A DNA stretch of 64,000 nt from UBA7672 sp047601145 (GTDB lineage Bacteria > Pseudomonadota > Alphaproteobacteria > Caulobacterales > Hyphomonadaceae), in assembly GCA_047601145.1 (NCBI GenBank), contig JASGJW010000001.1:868001-932000 (forward strand), written 5' to 3'. Below the pieces are notes generated by a model. That model saw only the letters and a program-made list of their open reading frames with translations. It was not told where the DNA came from and did no database searches. A program made the translations under genes and the position numbers. This document shows, in pieces, positions 62,592 through 64,000 of the stretch (its first letter is position 1; every line of letters starts with the position of its first letter).

Positions 62592-64000
62592 CTAGGGGAC
62601 CGTCGTCTGGTAGCGGATCTCGACCGAGCTGTTGGCCGGCACGGTGACGCGGAAGAGTGGGCTCCCGTCCTTCTTCGCGACAGGGTGATCTGCTTTCACG
62701 ATCTGCTGCCCGTCATCAAGGTAGACCTGAACCTCTGTCTGGATCGGGAAGGGGCGGGCGTTAGTGATCTCGATGCGGGCGATCCGGTCCAAGAGCCTCT
62801 TGGCCCCGTTGGCGCCTCGAACAAAGGGTAAAGACTTCGCGGTCGCGGTGCGGCTCTCCAGGACCTGGCGAATCTGCGCGTCGGGGCTTTCGGAGAGGTC
62901 GAGTTCGGTCTCCTCGTTTACCGCGAGATCGCGAAGGTTGGTTTCGGCGGCGAGCAGCCGGCGGGCGGCGGCGCCACTGCCGACAGTCTCGAAGACGGCG
63001 ACGCGGCCGGAAGGAAGCGGCAGGCCAAGATTGTGCTTGCTGTCGTTAATCGTCCGCAGCCGGATGATCATCGGCATGAGGTCCTGGTTCTGGTTGGCGT
63101 CGAGGTCGGCCTCATAGGTCTTCGTCACAGGGACGCCGGCGCGATCGAGCAGGCGGACCTGCTTGGACTGCCGGCTCGCCAGTGTCGTACGATCGGGGAT
63201 GCGGTAGAGCTTTAGGTCGCCGAGGTTTTCGGCATCGCCAATGCGGGCGCCGGTCACAATGACGTCGTTCTTCTCGGCAGCCCTCGCCATCACCGCCATC
63301 GGAGCCGGCACGGGGCGAGGGAAGCGGTCCGGATCGAAGCCAAGCGGGAACGCGCGTTCGATCGTGATGGGAGGCGGAAGGTCGCTGGTCGTCTCCTGCG
63401 GCCAGCACTGGGCGAGGATGGGCTGACCAATGGAGATCGGTTCGATGTCGCCGCTTTCCCGGTTGAGCCGGCCGGCGACCACCTGGACGCGCGCGTTGGG
63501 AAAGCCCGTCCCATTGCCGTTGGCGAGCGTCACCCAGGCGCCGAGATCAAGCTTGCCAGGGGTTGTGCTCATGCTGGCGACATAGTCGGCCGACCAGTCG
63601 AAGCCGCGCGCGAGATAGGACAGCTGGACTGTCGCTTCCACGCGTTCCGTGGTGCGCGTGAGGACGGAAAGGGTGGGTTTTGCCGAGAGGCCAGATCCTG
63701 CCGAGTCAAAAACGAAGGTTTCGGGAAGGCCAGAGCAGCGCAGCGCCTCGATGCCGTCTGGTGTCTCGACCACAACGCCTCCGGCGGCGGACCTGATGAC
63801 GCCCTGGCTGCGAGTGGTCGCGCCTGTCGCCGGATCCGTACGCACGAGCTGGACGCGGCCGCCTTGCGCCTGTGTCGCGTCGACAAGCGCTTCGGGGCTG
63901 AGGAGGGCGGCATCGCGGTTCTTTTCGATGACGCCCGAGGGCAGGCCCGTGACGATCGCCGAGGCAGGCTCGATGCCATCAGCGACGCCTTCGAAGCGGA
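62592..64000 (-). CDS. DUF4139-like protein, C-terminal part (cut by window edge)
   Basis: The frame is open from the stop at 62592 to the window end, about 469 codons, so the N terminus lies outside. The visible part has repeated beta-rich segments resembling DUF4139 proteins: VQLSYLARGFDWSADYVA with the aromatic W-x-A-x-Y core, LGAWVTLANGNGTGFPNARV, and a C-terminal strand set with ITNARPFPIQTEVQVYL and ANSSVEIRYQ. Function unknown; probably exported. It starts or ends no operon visible here and converges on the OhrR gene with 4 bp between stops. Confidence 0.7.
   Translation of the reverse strand, partial: RFEGVADGIEPASAIVTGLPSGVIEKNRDAALLSPEALVDATQAQGGRVQLVRTDPATGATTRSQGVIRSAAGGVVVETPDGIEALRCSGLPETFVFDSAGSGLSAKPTLSVLTRTTERVEATVQLSYLARGFDWSADYVASMSTTPGKLDLGAWVTLANGNGTGFPNARVQVVAGRLNRESGDIEPISIGQPILAQCWPQETTSDLPPPITIERAFPLGFDPDRFPRPVPAPMAVMARAAEKNDVIVTGARIGDAENLGDLKLYRIPDRTTLASRQSKQVRLLDRAGVPVTKTYEADLDANQNQDLMPMIIRLRTINDSKHNLGLPLPSGRVAVFETVGSGAAARRLLAAETNLRDLAVNEETELDLSESPDAQIRQVLESRTATAKSLPFVRGANGAKRLLDRIARIEITNARPFPIQTEVQVYLDDGQQIVKADHPVAKKDGSPLFRVTVPANSSVEIRYQTTVP

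Overview
The window is GC-rich, gene-dense DNA from an alphaproteobacterium, most likely of the Caulobacterales/Hyphomonadaceae group. This rests on runs of genes typical of that group (yraN-BON-gshB; mutS-glnD-murJ; nfuA-tsaB-rimI-fur-miaB-phoH-ybeY-corC-lnt-XRE-metK-trmB), on protein sequences that read as alphaproteobacterial, and on the many exported proteins and the TonB-dependent receptor. No rRNA, tRNA, IS element, prophage or CRISPR array was seen. Every gap between genes is shorter than 300 bases; the longer ones hold the promoters, operators, hairpins and small genes listed below.

Layout. 1-8 kb: the end of yraN, a BON-domain lipoprotein, gshB, a cytoplasmic hybrid histidine kinase and an AmpG-like permease, convergent with maeB. 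8-13 kb: mutS, then two tandem paralogous micropeptide genes behind a consensus sigma-54 promoter, then an oppositely oriented nicotinamide riboside salvage pair (pnuC-nadR). 13-31 kb: a long rightward housekeeping block (glnD, murJ, trpS, a copper-chaperone-like lipoprotein, a DUF2333-like protein, a Usp protein, nfuA, a nitroreductase, tsaB, rimI, fur, miaB, phoH, ybeY, corC, lnt, an XRE regulator, metK, trmB). metK is frameshifted near its 5' end. 31-38 kb: small regulated units: a diiron MBL-fold protein with a divergent TetR; gpsA-YciI-exported methyltransferase with another divergent TetR; a third micropeptide gene followed by a hairpin array whose loops carry CTCCTCCCC, resembling the CcsR/cuckoo sRNAs; and a BlaI/M56 pair with clear operators. 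38-42 kb: a siderophore cassette (TonB receptor, PiuC, PepSY protein). 42-50 kb: a TraB/GumN protein, argG, a response regulator with a hybrid kinase, ppa, an exported protein, VOC and AraC. 50-64 kb: bipA, lipoproteins, a VWA protein with a 44-aa exported peptide and a pentameric ligand-gated ion channel homologue, a GFA-family enzyme, dapF, a cytochrome c, a prolyl oligopeptidase, an exported alpha/beta hydrolase divergent from an OhrR-type regulator with duplicated operators, and the C-terminal part of a DUF4139-like protein cut by the window edge.

The most notable items are the sigma-54 micropeptide pair, the micropeptide plus anti-SD-loop RNA unit flanked by repeated TetR-type boxes, the channel/VWA/peptide cluster, and the metK frameshift, which should first be tested as a sequencing error. 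Functions come from reading motifs and gene order by eye; no database search was possible.
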